This document shows positions 18,881 to 28,668 of a stretch of 64,000 bases of DNA, in pieces. The stretch is from Candidatus Poribacteria bacterium (lineage in GTDB: Bacteria > Poribacteria > WGA-4E > WGA-3G). Each line of letters opens with the position of its first letter. Positions within the stretch are counted from its first letter, which is position 1. The notes beneath the pieces are model-generated. The model saw nothing but the letters and a program-made list of their open reading frames with translations. It was not told where the DNA came from and searched no databases. Location: NCBI GenBank assembly GCA_012270865.1, contig JAAXHL010000132.1, forward strand, positions 62,001-126,000. The letters are read 5' to 3'. Made by a program: the position numbers and the translations under genes.

Positions 18881-20119
18881 ATGAAGAAATTCATAATTGC
18901 AGAAATCTGCGTCCTGCTTGCGCTTGCTGGTGGATTCTGGCTGGGGCGTGTCACAGGCGACAGCAACAGCTACGAAGATTACTACGACAACGCAGATAAG
19001 GCGTGGGCAGCGGCAAAGGCACTTGACGAGCCACCCATAGAACTCGATAGCCCAGATACAGCCCGTTTACGGAAGGTACGAGCCGCATACCGCGAAGTTT
19101 TTGACAGATTCCCTGACAGCCTCTGGGCAGATGATGCCATCTACCAACTCGCTTCACGTATCCCACGCACCGATGAAGAAGCGTTCGCACTCTTCCGTCG
19201 GCTCATCAACAATTATCCTGATAGTGAGTGGGCAGACGATTCAATGTATGCCATCGCTTTCGCCTCTTATCAGATCGCAGAGGACCTAAAGAAGACCGGC
19301 ACACTTGAATCCCTGGATGCCTACTATGATCGCGCACTCGCGCTTTTTCAACAATTAATCGTCACATACCCCGGCAGTGAACTGTCAGACCAAGCGCAGT
19401 TTAATACCGCGATGTGCTACTATGGAAAAGATGAATTGAACCTCGCACTCTCAACATTTGACGCACTTCGAGAACCGTTCCGTGCCAGTCCGCTTCTCTA
19501 CCAGATTTTGTATGTTACCGGCGAAATTTATCTCAAGATGCAGCAATATGAAAACGCACGCGTCGAATTCACAAACGTCGTTGACTCTGGCGATCCAGAC
19601 CTGTCACCTTTCGCGAGTTTCGGGATCCCGCAGGCTTATCTCGCAGAAGGGAAATATCAGGAGGCGATTGATGGCTACCAAAAGGTCATTGATCTCTATC
19701 CAGAAACCAAAGCCGGTCAAGATGCACACTTCTACATGGGATGGGCTTATGAAAGGCTCGGTAAATACAACGAAGCCATTGCCGGACTTGAGAAAGCGAT
19801 ACAACTCTATCCACGCAACGAAAATGCCGCCAATTCTCAGGTTTACATCGCACAGATCGCTTACGCGAGTGAAAATGTAACGGGCGCAATTGAGGCATAT
19901 CAGAAAGTGGCGGACAACGGCACTTACGATTACGATAACCGGCGGGCAGCGCAATATTGGATCGGTAAAATCTATGAGGACAACGGCGATACGGATTTAG
20001 CGATAGGCGCCTATCAGAAGCTACTCAAGGATTTTCCAGAACCGCATAGAGAGGCAGCGCATCAGTCAAATAACATCACTGAAAACCATATCCAAAGTCT
20101 AAGAAGCGCAGGCCTCTAA
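18881..20119 (+). CDS. Tetratricopeptide repeat protein, membrane-anchored/exported
   Basis: N-terminal hydrophobic segment MKKFIIAEICVLLALAGGFWLG; repeated TPR units (AEGKYQEAIDGYQKVIDLYPETKAGQDAHFYMGWAYERLGKYNEAIAGLEKAIQLYP). Confidence 0.9.
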   Translation: MKKFIIAEICVLLALAGGFWLGRVTGDSNSYEDYYDNADKAWAAAKALDEPPIELDSPDTARLRKVRAAYREVFDRFPDSLWADDAIYQLASRIPRTDEEAFALFRRLINNYPDSEWADDSMYAIAFASYQIAEDLKKTGTLESLDAYYDRALALFQQLIVTYPGSELSDQAQFNTAMCYYGKDELNLALSTFDALREPFRASPLLYQILYVTGEIYLKMQQYENARVEFTNVVDSGDPDLSPFASFGIPQAYLAEGKYQEAIDGYQKVIDLYPETKAGQDAHFYMGWAYERLGKYNEAIAGLEKAIQLYPRNENAANSQVYIAQIAYASENVTGAIEAYQKVADNGTYDYDNRRAAQYWIGKIYEDNGDTDLAIGAYQKLLKDFPEPHREAAHQSNNITENHIQSLRSAGL

Positions 20120-21322
20120 CGCTTGTTCGAGATCCGCACAAATATCTTCAATGTCCTCTAAACCGACGGAGATTCTGACCAAGCCGTCCGTAATTCCGAT
20201 CTGCTGGCGGATTTCTGCCGGAACGTGCGAGTGCGTTGTGGATGCGGGGTGACAGATAAGTGTCCGCACATCTCCGAGGCTGACCGCAAGCGCGCAGCGT
20301 TCAAGACGGTCAACAAGATGTTCACCTGCGGTGCGTCCACCTTTCAGTTCTAAAGTTATCATGCCGCCAAAAGCTTCCATCTGCCGTCGCGCCAGTTCAT
20401 GCTGTGGATGGCTTGGTAGACCCGGATACCGGACCCACGCCACGGCTCGATGTGTCTCCAGAAACTCGGCAACTCGCAGTGCATTCTCACAGTGCCGGGC
20501 AAATCGGAGAGGTAACGTCGTGATACCTTGAAGCGTGAGCCACGCAGTGAACGGACTGATGACTGCACCGAAGTTCCGTAACGCCCCTTTTTTCGCATGC
20601 GTAATGAATTCGCTTTGTCCGACAATCGCACCAGCGACAACTGCACCGGTACCACTCAGATATTTTGTCATACTGTGGACGACGACATCAATACCGAGGG
20701 TAATCGGTTGCTGCCCGCACGGTGTCGCGAATGTGTTATCAATAATTGAGATGAGTCCGTGTGCCTTGGCAATCTCGGCGGCTCCGCGCAAGTCTATCAG
20801 TTTTAGAAGTGGGTTTGTTGGACTTTCGAGATAGAGTACTTTCGTATCCATCCTGATAGCGCGTTCGATTTCTGATAGGTTGCTGGCATCAACGAAAGTG
20901 GTCTCAATGCCAAACCGTCGGAGGTCTTCGTTGAGAATTTGGAACGTAGCGGAATAGAGGTTTGCCATGGCGACGACATGTCCACCGTCGACTAAGGCGG
21001 TCAATAGTGCCGTGCTGACGGCTCCCATTCCAGATGCGGTTGCGAGGGCATCTTCACCTGCTTCCAAGACAGCGAGTTTCTTTTCTAATACCTCCTGTGT
21101 CGGATTTCCCCAACGCGTATACACATAACCGCTCTCTTCGTCTCGGAACGCTTCCGCGCATTCTGCGGCTGTTGTGAAACGAAAAGTACTGTTCTGATGG
21201 ATAGGCGGTAGTAGAGGTATCCCACTTTTTTCGGTAGAGGGTGTGTCTCTTTCGCCTGCATGAATGGCTTGTGTAGATTTGCCTAATTTTTTCTTAACAG
21301 TCATTATAGATAAAACTCCCAA
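20099..21322 (-). CDS. Trans-sulfuration PLP-dependent enzyme (methionine gamma-lyase / cystathionine gamma-synthase family)
   Basis: TQAIHAGERDTPSTEKSGIPLLPPIHQNSTFRF...YTRWGNPTQEVLEKKLAVLE...HSMTKYLSGTGAVVAGAIVG. Confidence 0.92.
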   Translation of the reverse strand: MGVLSIMTVKKKLGKSTQAIHAGERDTPSTEKSGIPLLPPIHQNSTFRFTTAAECAEAFRDEESGYVYTRWGNPTQEVLEKKLAVLEAGEDALATASGMGAVSTALLTALVDGGHVVAMANLYSATFQILNEDLRRFGIETTFVDASNLSEIERAIRMDTKVLYLESPTNPLLKLIDLRGAAEIAKAHGLISIIDNTFATPCGQQPITLGIDVVVHSMTKYLSGTGAVVAGAIVGQSEFITHAKKGALRNFGAVISPFTAWLTLQGITTLPLRFARHCENALRVAEFLETHRAVAWVRYPGLPSHPQHELARRQMEAFGGMITLELKGGRTAGEHLVDRLERCALAVSLGDVRTLICHPASTTHSHVPAEIRQQIGITDGLVRISVGLEDIEDICADLEQALEACAS

Positions 21323-21357
21323 AAACTACTTTTGATACTTGTGCGAAGTTGGCATCC

Positions 21358-21927
21358 TTACTTCCATCTTTCGATGTCCTGCCCTTCAAGTGCTAACAAT
21401 CGACGTTTCCGCTCTAATCCGCCGCCGTATCCGCCCAACGCGCCATTACTTCTGATGACACGATGGCACGGAATGAGGATGGATACCGGATTTGCGCCAA
21501 CCGCATTTCCAATAGCGCGCGCCGATTTCGGTCGCCTGATCTGGTCGGCGATCCACTGATAGGATCGGACTTTTCCATAAGGAATCCTCTGAATCGTCTT
21601 CCAGACGTGCTGTTGGAACTCCGTACCGTATGCTAATTGTACCGGTATCTCAGCGAAATCAACCGAGCCTCCAGCAAAATAGCGGTCCAACAATTCAATC
21701 GTTCTCGCGAGAACGGGGTGTGTTGATGGGACGGTAGGTTTAGACGAAGGCTCCACTTCACTAAAGGAAGCATTCAAAATACAGTTTTCTTCCGGGATGA
21801 GGTCTATCTGTCCTATAGGGGATTCATAACAAAAACCGGGCATATCGAAGGCGTTTCTTAACCTTCTTAAACTGTCATCGCCGCTTAATGCGTTGGCGGT
21901 AGTTTCTAACGAATTTGATTTGCTCAT
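21358..21927 (-). CDS. ogt: Methylated-DNA--protein-cysteine S-methyltransferase
   Basis: FQQHVWKTIQRIPYGKVRSYQWIADQIRRPKSARAIGNAVGANPVSILIPCHRVIRSNGALGGYGGGLERKRRLLALE (PCHR active site). Confidence 0.94.
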   Translation of the reverse strand: MSKSNSLETTANALSGDDSLRRLRNAFDMPGFCYESPIGQIDLIPEENCILNASFSEVEPSSKPTVPSTHPVLARTIELLDRYFAGGSVDFAEIPVQLAYGTEFQQHVWKTIQRIPYGKVRSYQWIADQIRRPKSARAIGNAVGANPVSILIPCHRVIRSNGALGGYGGGLERKRRLLALEGQDIERWK

Positions 21928-22003
21928 TTTACAACTCCTAAAATTTTGTTATAGTAAATTCCAAAAATAAATATACACTTTCAACCTGCGGTAGGCGCAG
22001 TTT

Positions 22004-22063
22004 TGCGGCGTACACGCCTGCCCCCCTGATAAGGGGGGATAAAGGGGGGTTTCGATCTGCATT
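22004..22063. mobile_element. ~60 bp element (gcggcgtac...gatctgc) inserted inside a palindromic repeat, copy E1
   Basis: gcggcgtacacgcctgcccccctgataaggggggataaaggggggtttcgatctgc splits ggtaggcgcagttt / ctaaccgcacc. Confidence 0.7.
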
Positions 22064-22163
22064 CCTAACCGCACCGATGCTGAGTGTATAGGTAATTACA
22101 GCATCCACTATAAAAAGTCACTTGACTTTAAGGGTGCTGTTACGGTATGCTATACCGCAAATT

Positions 22164-22559
22164 ATGGCTATATTTGAAACATCTGAACAACTCCATGGTT
22201 ATATCAGTGAGTTGTTTTCAGAAATTGCGACTTTACCAGAGGCGCGTGAGGCACTGAAAACCTTGACGCTGAGCGTCCAGTTTAACTACACCGCGCCTGA
22301 TTGTACAATGACGCTAACGGCAGCGAATGGCGAGTATCGCATTACCCGTGGTATCTGTGATGCCCCGGGACCAGATGTTGAACTCACGATGACAGGCGAT
22401 GTCGCCCACAAATTTTGGACAGGTCAACTCAACGTCATGGGTGCCATTACGACACGCGAAATCGGTGTCATCGGTTCCCTCGGTAAAGTGATGCGCCTCG
22501 CACCGCTCATTAAGACTGCCGTTCGCTATAACCGTGATCGACAAACCACTTGCGAATGA
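22164..22559 (+). CDS. SCP2 sterol-binding domain-like protein
   Basis: MAIFETSEQLHGYISELFSEIATLPEAREALKTLTLSVQFNYTAPDCTMTLTA...DVELTMTGDVAHKFWTGQLNVMGAITTREIGVIGSLGKVMRLAPLIKTA. Confidence 0.75.
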   Translation: MAIFETSEQLHGYISELFSEIATLPEAREALKTLTLSVQFNYTAPDCTMTLTAANGEYRITRGICDAPGPDVELTMTGDVAHKFWTGQLNVMGAITTREIGVIGSLGKVMRLAPLIKTAVRYNRDRQTTCE

Positions 22560-22579
22560 TAACATGCAAGGAGGCTTCA

Positions 22580-23371
22580 ATGGAAACCGACAACTTATTA
22601 GAATCAGCTGAACCCTACGTTACGCAGTTGCAGGAAGAGGGTTGGTGCGTTATAGAGGACGTTATACCCGCCAATGTCGTTGACGCAGTTCGTGAAGAAG
22701 TCGAAACCTCAGAAGCGGACTATAACGCGTTCAGCAAAGAACACGGCAGATGGGAACGCAATGTAATCAGTTTCATGCCGAAATTTGCTGAGCACCTCGC
22801 GAATGAGCGACTCCTGACGACTATCCGTCAACTCTTAGGACCGCAGGTGCGTATATCGCAGACCGAGTATAAGATCCGTCCACCCCATTATGAATTGGTG
22901 CGTGCATATCACTCTGACTTCCCTTACGACCTGAACCAGAAGTGGCATATCACGCAGCCGTTCCCGAGTGCTGTCATCGGCATTACGACCCTCTGGATGC
23001 TCTCCGAATTTACAACAGAAAATGGCGGCACCTGGATCGTACCGAAAACGCATATAGACCTACGGAATCCGAGAGGTAAAGAAGACGGTATCGGTGACCG
23101 GAACCCACTTGACGGCGAGATGCAAGCCATCGGGAGCGCGGGGAGTGTACTCATCATGGATAGCCGGATATGGCACTCCAATGCCGAAAATCCGAGTGCT
23201 GGCAAGCGGACTGCTGTTGTCGTCAGATACGCACCGTGGTGGTTGAATTTAGAACTCTTCGGTGTCAACACTGCCACAGTTCCCGGTGAGACTTTCGACA
23301 ATTTCCCAGAGGATGTCAAAGTCCTCTACGAGCACCGCGCCGAGAATCGTGAACCGACTGTCTGGCTCTAA
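22580..23371 (+). CDS. Phytanoyl-CoA dioxygenase family protein
   Basis: YVTQLQEEGWCVIEDVIPANVVDAVREEVE...HSDFPYDLN...TTENGGTWIVPKTH...SRIWHSNAENPSAGKRTAVVVRYAPWW. Confidence 0.88.
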   Translation: METDNLLESAEPYVTQLQEEGWCVIEDVIPANVVDAVREEVETSEADYNAFSKEHGRWERNVISFMPKFAEHLANERLLTTIRQLLGPQVRISQTEYKIRPPHYELVRAYHSDFPYDLNQKWHITQPFPSAVIGITTLWMLSEFTTENGGTWIVPKTHIDLRNPRGKEDGIGDRNPLDGEMQAIGSAGSVLIMDSRIWHSNAENPSAGKRTAVVVRYAPWWLNLELFGVNTATVPGETFDNFPEDVKVLYEHRAENREPTVWL

Positions 23372-23513
23372 AACTTCACGCAACCACGCCGAAACTTGAT
23401 TCTGATAATGTTTGTACTGAAACTGTGTCAGAGGCAGACCGCTTTAGCCCAGTAGCGGCGGCATGTCTATAGAAGTAGGCACGCTCCGTGTGCCGTAACA
23501 GAAGGAATTTATT

Positions 23514-23942
23514 ATGTCAACAACACTTGTACACATCGGTGTCCGTACGACCGACTTGGAGAAGAGTATCCGTTTCTGGCGCGATGCGCTCGGATTGCAG
23601 GTCTTTTCAACGATGAACGGTTGCTACGATCTTACCGACGGTTATCACAATTTCCGAGTCTTTCAACACCGCGGCCCCGAACGTCCCCAACATGTCGGTG
23701 GAATGTTAGACTACCTCCATATCGGTGTCCGCGTTCCGAATTTGCGGGAAGCAGCACAACGGTGTGAGGAACTCGGTTTTGAAATCACTTGGGAAGGCTT
23801 GGACGGTAGCAAACCCTACGAGCCGAATTCGGATGAACTGCCCTCAATCGCTTTCAAAGTGGAAGACCCGGACGGCATCGTTGTCGATATTACCGAGCAA
23901 GACGATCAATGGCCCGGTGTTGATATCGAAAGCAAGGCTTGA
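23514..23942 (+). CDS. VOC family (glyoxalase/dioxygenase superfamily) protein
   Basis: LVHIGVRTTDLEKSIRFWRDALGLQVFSTMNG...DYLHIGVRVPNLREAAQRCEELGF...IAFKVEDPDGIVVDITEQ. Confidence 0.9.
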   Translation: MSTTLVHIGVRTTDLEKSIRFWRDALGLQVFSTMNGCYDLTDGYHNFRVFQHRGPERPQHVGGMLDYLHIGVRVPNLREAAQRCEELGFEITWEGLDGSKPYEPNSDELPSIAFKVEDPDGIVVDITEQDDQWPGVDIESKA

Positions 23943-23993
23943 GCTCTAATCTCTCCAATAGGCGCGGTTTGAAACCGCGCCATCTACCCGATT

Positions 23994-24692
23994 TTATTCA
24001 TCGCCACCAAACACACCTAACTGTATCAGGTAATAAACCAGCGTCAGCACGCTTGTCACTGCCGCTGCGAGATACGTCATAAACGCAGCGTTAAGCACCT
24101 TACTGGCGTGTCGATTCTCTTCCGGTGAAAGCATTCCCACTTCGTCCATTGCCAATTTCGCGCGCCTGCTGGCATCCCATTCAACTGGAAGCGTGATTAG
24201 TGAAAAAAAGACTCCTATCGCAAATAGACATACGCCAAGGAATATCAAACCTGTGAAATGGAGTAAAAATCCTGCTATCAGCAAAATATACGCAAAAGTT
24301 GAACTAAAATTCGTCGCGGGTACGAGGGCAGTGCGTAGGCTTAGCATCCCATAATTATGGGCATCCTGAATTGCGTGTCCTGCTTCGTGGCAAGCAACAC
24401 CTATTGCAGAAAGCGACTGGCTGGAATAGACATCCTCAGACAATCGTAATGCCTTCTTACTCGGATCGTAGTGATCGCTGAGCCATCCACGAGAGCGTTC
24501 AATTCGCACATCGCTAACACCCTGTTTCTTCAGCATCAGCTCAGCAGCCTGTGCACCCGTCAACCCGCTACGCGATCCAACTTTTGAATATTTTGAGAAT
24601 GTCGATTTTGTGCGAAATGTCGCATATAGGGATAATGCGAGTCCCGGTGCAATAATTATAATATACAGTGGGTCAAATAAAGCCCAAAGCAT
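23994..24692 (-). CDS. Zinc metallopeptidase (YugP-like)
   Basis: SGLTGAQAAELMLKKQGVSDVRIERSRGWLSDHYDPSKKALRLSEDVYSSQSLSAIGVACHEAGHAIQDAHNY; HEAGH motif. Confidence 0.93.
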   Translation of the reverse strand: MLWALFDPLYIIIIAPGLALSLYATFRTKSTFSKYSKVGSRSGLTGAQAAELMLKKQGVSDVRIERSRGWLSDHYDPSKKALRLSEDVYSSQSLSAIGVACHEAGHAIQDAHNYGMLSLRTALVPATNFSSTFAYILLIAGFLLHFTGLIFLGVCLFAIGVFFSLITLPVEWDASRRAKLAMDEVGMLSPEENRHASKVLNAAFMTYLAAAVTSVLTLVYYLIQLGVFGGDE

Positions 24693-24823
24693 AATAAAAA
24701 CCTCCGAATTCTGTTTTTGTTGCTGTTATTAAGTGTCCGTTCTTAAGGAAATTATACAGAAAATCTCCATGAAATTCAAATCATTTTTCTAACAACTGAA
24801 AATCTCTCGCAATCAGATTTTGC

Positions 24824-24852
24824 TTGTCTTAATTCCGAAAAATCGCTATAAT
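24824..24852 (+). promoter_or_regulatory. Sigma70-type promoter for radC
   Basis: TTGTCT - 17 nt - TATAAT 32 bp before the ORF start. Confidence 0.55.
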
Positions 24853-24883
24853 CTCTACTAAAATCTCTATTAGACCGAAAGGA

Positions 24884-25636
24884 ATGCAACGTATGACCTA
24901 CCACTCCGTGCGAATTAAAGACCTCCCCGAAAATGAACGCCCGCGGGAAAGGCTTCACAAATACGGACCGGAAATTCTCAAAGATTCCGAATTATTAGCG
25001 ATCATCCTCAAAAGTGGATTCAAAGGAACAACTGCCGTTCAACTCGGCGAACAAATTCTGATGGCACTTGATGGCGATCTCAAACGGATGGCTGATTACA
25101 AATCCAAGCAATTTGAGAAAATTAAAGGGGTCGGAGAAGCGAAAGCAGCACAGATCGTCGCAGCACTTGAACTTGGTAAACGACTCGCGCGCTTCCACGC
25201 CGACAGAGATAAAATCACCTCTCCCTCCGATGTCGCCGATCTCATGATGTCTAAAATGCGGTACCTACAGAAGGAAATCGTCTGCGTCTTATGCCTCGAT
25301 ACGAAGGGCGGCGTAACCACAAAAGGGATCGCAGGCGACCTTGATAGTGACGTGCTGTGGGGAAAAAAATTATCCGAAGCAACAGTTTTTGAAGGGACAC
25401 TAAACGCCAGTGTCTTTCATCCGCGGGAAATCTTTCGGTTCGCAATCGAGGAATCAGCGAACTCAATTGTCCTCGTCCATAACCACCCATCCGGGGATCC
25501 GCAGCCGAGTCAAGAAGACATCCGAGCAACGAAGCAATTGATTGAGGCTGGCAACCAAATCGGGATTAAAGTGTTAGATCACGTTATCATCGGGGATGGC
25601 ATCTTCGTCAGCCTAAAAGAAGAAGGTTTCATCTAA
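24884..25636 (+). CDS. radC: DNA repair protein RadC (JAB domain)
   Basis: KDLPENERPRERLHKYGPEILKDSELLAIILKSGFKGTTAVQLGEQIL...SIVLVHNHPSGDPQPSQEDIRATKQL. Confidence 0.94.
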   Translation: MQRMTYHSVRIKDLPENERPRERLHKYGPEILKDSELLAIILKSGFKGTTAVQLGEQILMALDGDLKRMADYKSKQFEKIKGVGEAKAAQIVAALELGKRLARFHADRDKITSPSDVADLMMSKMRYLQKEIVCVLCLDTKGGVTTKGIAGDLDSDVLWGKKLSEATVFEGTLNASVFHPREIFRFAIEESANSIVLVHNHPSGDPQPSQEDIRATKQLIEAGNQIGIKVLDHVIIGDGIFVSLKEEGFI

Positions 25637-26382
25637 GGTAACGCATGACGCTGCCGAACAACTTCGTATAACAGGATACCCGCCGCAACCGAAACATTCA
25701 GCGACGAGATCTTACCCAACATCGGCAGATGCACAAGGTAGTCGCATTTCTGTTTCACGAGCCGCCGAATACCCGTCCCTTCACTCCCCAAAACCAGACA
25801 TAACGGAACATTAAAATCTACATCCGTGTATAGACTTGAGGCATCCCCCGCAGCACCCGCGATCCAGATACCGGCATCTTTAAGTGTATCCAAAGTACGT
25901 GCAAGGTTCGTTACCCTGACAATAGGGATATAAGTCGAGGCACCCGCCGATGCTTTGTGAACAGCAGCCGTGATACCAACAGCACGGTCCTTCGGAATGA
26001 TAACCGCATCCGCATTCGCCGCTTCAGCAGTTCTAAGGATCGCACCAAAATTCCTTGGGTCCTGGATACCGTCCAACATCACCAACAGCGCGTTGTCTTC
26101 ACTACGTTGTATTTTCGAGAGTATAGATGACAAGTCACTATAATGCGCGGCTCTGACAACCGCAATAACGCCTTGATGTGGCAGCGACGGCTCAAGTCTA
26201 TCCAACTCACGCCGCGCACAGTATTGTATCGGAATCCCAATCCGTTCCGCCATCGCAACAATTTGGCGGATCCGCGCATGCCGATTCCCTTCGGCGACAC
26301 AGACCCGCTCTATACCCTGAGACCCACTCTGTAGACACTCTATAACTGGATTTCTACCGACGATGTATTCGGACATTCTCAA
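25633..26382 (-). CDS. rlmB: 23S rRNA (guanosine-2'-O)-methyltransferase RlmB
   Basis: SEYIVGRNPVIECLQSG...LDGIQDPRNFGAILRTAEAANADAVIIPK...LGSEGTGIRRLVKQKCDYLVHLPMLGKISSLNVSVAAGILLYEVVRQ. Confidence 0.94.
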   Translation of the reverse strand: MRMSEYIVGRNPVIECLQSGSQGIERVCVAEGNRHARIRQIVAMAERIGIPIQYCARRELDRLEPSLPHQGVIAVVRAAHYSDLSSILSKIQRSEDNALLVMLDGIQDPRNFGAILRTAEAANADAVIIPKDRAVGITAAVHKASAGASTYIPIVRVTNLARTLDTLKDAGIWIAGAAGDASSLYTDVDFNVPLCLVLGSEGTGIRRLVKQKCDYLVHLPMLGKISSLNVSVAAGILLYEVVRQRHALP

Positions 26383-26418
26383 ACAAGAAAGGACGGATTC
26401 AACATCCGCCCTCTAAGG

Positions 26419-26658
26419 TTAACCGCCACGGACAAACTTAATATCGGGTCCACGCGGCGTAATTTTGATATCCGGGTCCGCTGCTTGACACTGGACGCAG
26501 GTAATAGCACCAACGTTCACGTTCTCCATACGTGGCGCGAGTTTTCCCAACTTAAACACGAACCCTAAAACCGCGTCCGCCGGAATTTTTTCATCACAGC
26601 CATCGCAAGGGATCGCCTCGCCTGATTTGACCTTCGCTAAAAGTTCTGAAGCTTTCAT
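26419..26658 (-). CDS. Small protein with two CxxC pairs (zinc-ribbon-like)
   Basis: MKASELLAKVKSGEAIPCDGCDEKIPADAVLGFVFKLGKLAPRMENVNVGAITCVQCQAADPDIK; RBS-like GAGAGGAAATT before ATG. Confidence 0.7.
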   Translation of the reverse strand: MKASELLAKVKSGEAIPCDGCDEKIPADAVLGFVFKLGKLAPRMENVNVGAITCVQCQAADPDIKITPRGPDIKFVRGG

Positions 26659-26690
26659 AATTTCCTCTCGTTTTAGAGCAACACAATTGT

Positions 26691-28577
26691 CTATAAGAAA
26701 TAACGTTCCTTCTGTTTATCCGATTCGTAGGCTTCGTAAGCCTCTTGTGCCGTGTCCACTTCGGAGACCTCAGCGACAGGGACATCCCACCAAGACTCAT
26801 AACCCGGAACCTGCTCGTAGTAATCCACATCAATCTTTACGACCGTTGTCTGCGGTGCTTCGCGCGCTTCATGCAGCGCGGCTTTCAGACTCTGTAAACT
26901 CGTCGCTTCAATGACATTAGCACCGAGGCTCGCGGCATTCGCTGCCAGATCCACCGGCAAAAAGTCGCCTGAAAGCTCACCACTCTCCTCGTCACGGTAA
27001 CGAAAACGCGTGGCAAATCCCTGCACACCCGTCGCACGAGATAAACCGCCAATGCTGCTATGACCCTCATTGTTGACCAGCACAATAATCAGTTTATAGT
27101 CTTCCTGAATCGATGTAATAATTTCCTGTGCCAACATCAGATACGAACCATCACCGACCATAACATAGACATCACGGCTCGGATCCGCCATCTTGATGCC
27201 TAACCCACCGGCGATTTCATATCCCATACACGAATAACCGTATTCCAAATGGTACTGTTTCGGATTACGGGTCCGCCACAGCTTATGTAAATCACCCGGC
27301 ATGCTACCCGCAGCACAAACCATGACATCTTCAGGACGTGAAAATTCATTGACCACACCAATCACTTCGCTTTGGCTCGGCAAACCTGGGCGACCGGGTA
27401 GGATCGGTTTGATCTTCGCATGGTAAAGCCGATTGACCTCTTCCTCCCACTCGGCACGATATTTCTCAATCTGTGCAGCATAAGTTGCATCGACCTGATA
27501 CCCCGCGACAGCGGTAGCAAGTTCCGAAAGTGTGACACGTGCATCGGCGACAAGTGGCAGAGCCGCGTGTTTATAAGCATCGAATTCGGTGACATTGATA
27601 CCGATAAAACGGACATCCGGGTTCTGGAAAGCAGTTTTAGAGGCAGTCGTAAAATCACTCAAGCGTGTGCCGATAGCGATAACCAAGTCCGCCTCCCGTG
27701 CCGAGATATTCGCACCCGGTGTACCCGTCACACCTATCGCGCCGAGGTTCTGTGGGTGATTATATGACAGTGAACCTTTACCAGCGAAAGTCTCACCGAC
27801 CGGAATACCGGTACGCTCTACAAACTCAGCAAGTTCTGCCGTCGCCTCACTATAGATAACACCGCCACCAGCGATGATTAACGGACGTTTGCTCTCACGA
27901 ATCCACGCCACCGCTCGATTCAACAGACCTTCGTCTGCCCGAGGACGCGGAATCGTATAGACACGCTTTTCAAAGAGTTGCGACGGATAGTCGTACGCCT
28001 CTGCCTGTACGTCTTGTGGAAGTGCCAACGTCACGGCACCCGTCTCCGATTGCGAGGTCAGCACGCGCATCGCCTCCGGCAGTGCTGTGATGATCTGCTC
28101 CGGGCGATTAATCCGGTCCCAATAGCGTGAAATCGGTTTGAAGCAATCGTTCACCGAATAGTCCTGCGAACTCGGAGATTCCAACTGCTGTAAAACAGGA
28201 GCGACCAAACGGGTCGAGAAAATATCTCCCGGTAGCAGAAGCACAGGCAACCGATTGATCGTCGCACCCGCGGCACCCGTAATCATGTTCGTCGCACCCG
28301 GTCCGATAGAAGTCGTGCAAGCGAAGGCACGTAAACGGTTGTTCATCTTCGCGAAAGCAGCAGCGGTATGCACCATTGACTGTTCATTCCGGGTCTGGTA
28401 GAAGCGAAAAGAATCGGCGTACTGATGCAGTGCTTGTCCAATCCCGGCGACATTTCCGTGACCGAAGATACCGAACATCCCCGCGAAAAACTGTCCCTCG
28501 TTTCCGTCTCGTTCAACATATTGTTGCTGAAGAAATTCAACGATGGCTTGTCCCATCGTAAGTTTTCGTGTTTCCAT
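26691..28577 (-). CDS. iolD: 3D-(3,5/4)-trihydroxycyclohexane-1,2-dione hydrolase
   Basis: TMGQAIVEFLQQQYVERDGNEGQFFAGMFGIFGHGNVAGIGQAL...: ThDP-dependent IolD signature over the whole length. Confidence 0.95.
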   Translation of the reverse strand: METRKLTMGQAIVEFLQQQYVERDGNEGQFFAGMFGIFGHGNVAGIGQALHQYADSFRFYQTRNEQSMVHTAAAFAKMNNRLRAFACTTSIGPGATNMITGAAGATINRLPVLLLPGDIFSTRLVAPVLQQLESPSSQDYSVNDCFKPISRYWDRINRPEQIITALPEAMRVLTSQSETGAVTLALPQDVQAEAYDYPSQLFEKRVYTIPRPRADEGLLNRAVAWIRESKRPLIIAGGGVIYSEATAELAEFVERTGIPVGETFAGKGSLSYNHPQNLGAIGVTGTPGANISAREADLVIAIGTRLSDFTTASKTAFQNPDVRFIGINVTEFDAYKHAALPLVADARVTLSELATAVAGYQVDATYAAQIEKYRAEWEEEVNRLYHAKIKPILPGRPGLPSQSEVIGVVNEFSRPEDVMVCAAGSMPGDLHKLWRTRNPKQYHLEYGYSCMGYEIAGGLGIKMADPSRDVYVMVGDGSYLMLAQEIITSIQEDYKLIIVLVNNEGHSSIGGLSRATGVQGFATRFRYRDEESGELSGDFLPVDLAANAASLGANVIEATSLQSLKAALHEAREAPQTTVVKIDVDYYEQVPGYESWWDVPVAEVSEVDTAQEAYEAYESDKQKERYFL

Positions 28578-28668
28578 AATTTTTTAATTTCCCTTGCGGT
28601 TCGTTGCGTCCGGTAGGTTCGGTTTCCCAACCGGACCGGACTTATCCAAAGAACAGCGAATCATCACG

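Noticed and set aside
24884-25636. radC as a marker of a mobile island
   Set aside because: Full-length RadC with a housekeeping-type neighbour (rlmB); no integrase or att-like sequence seen here.
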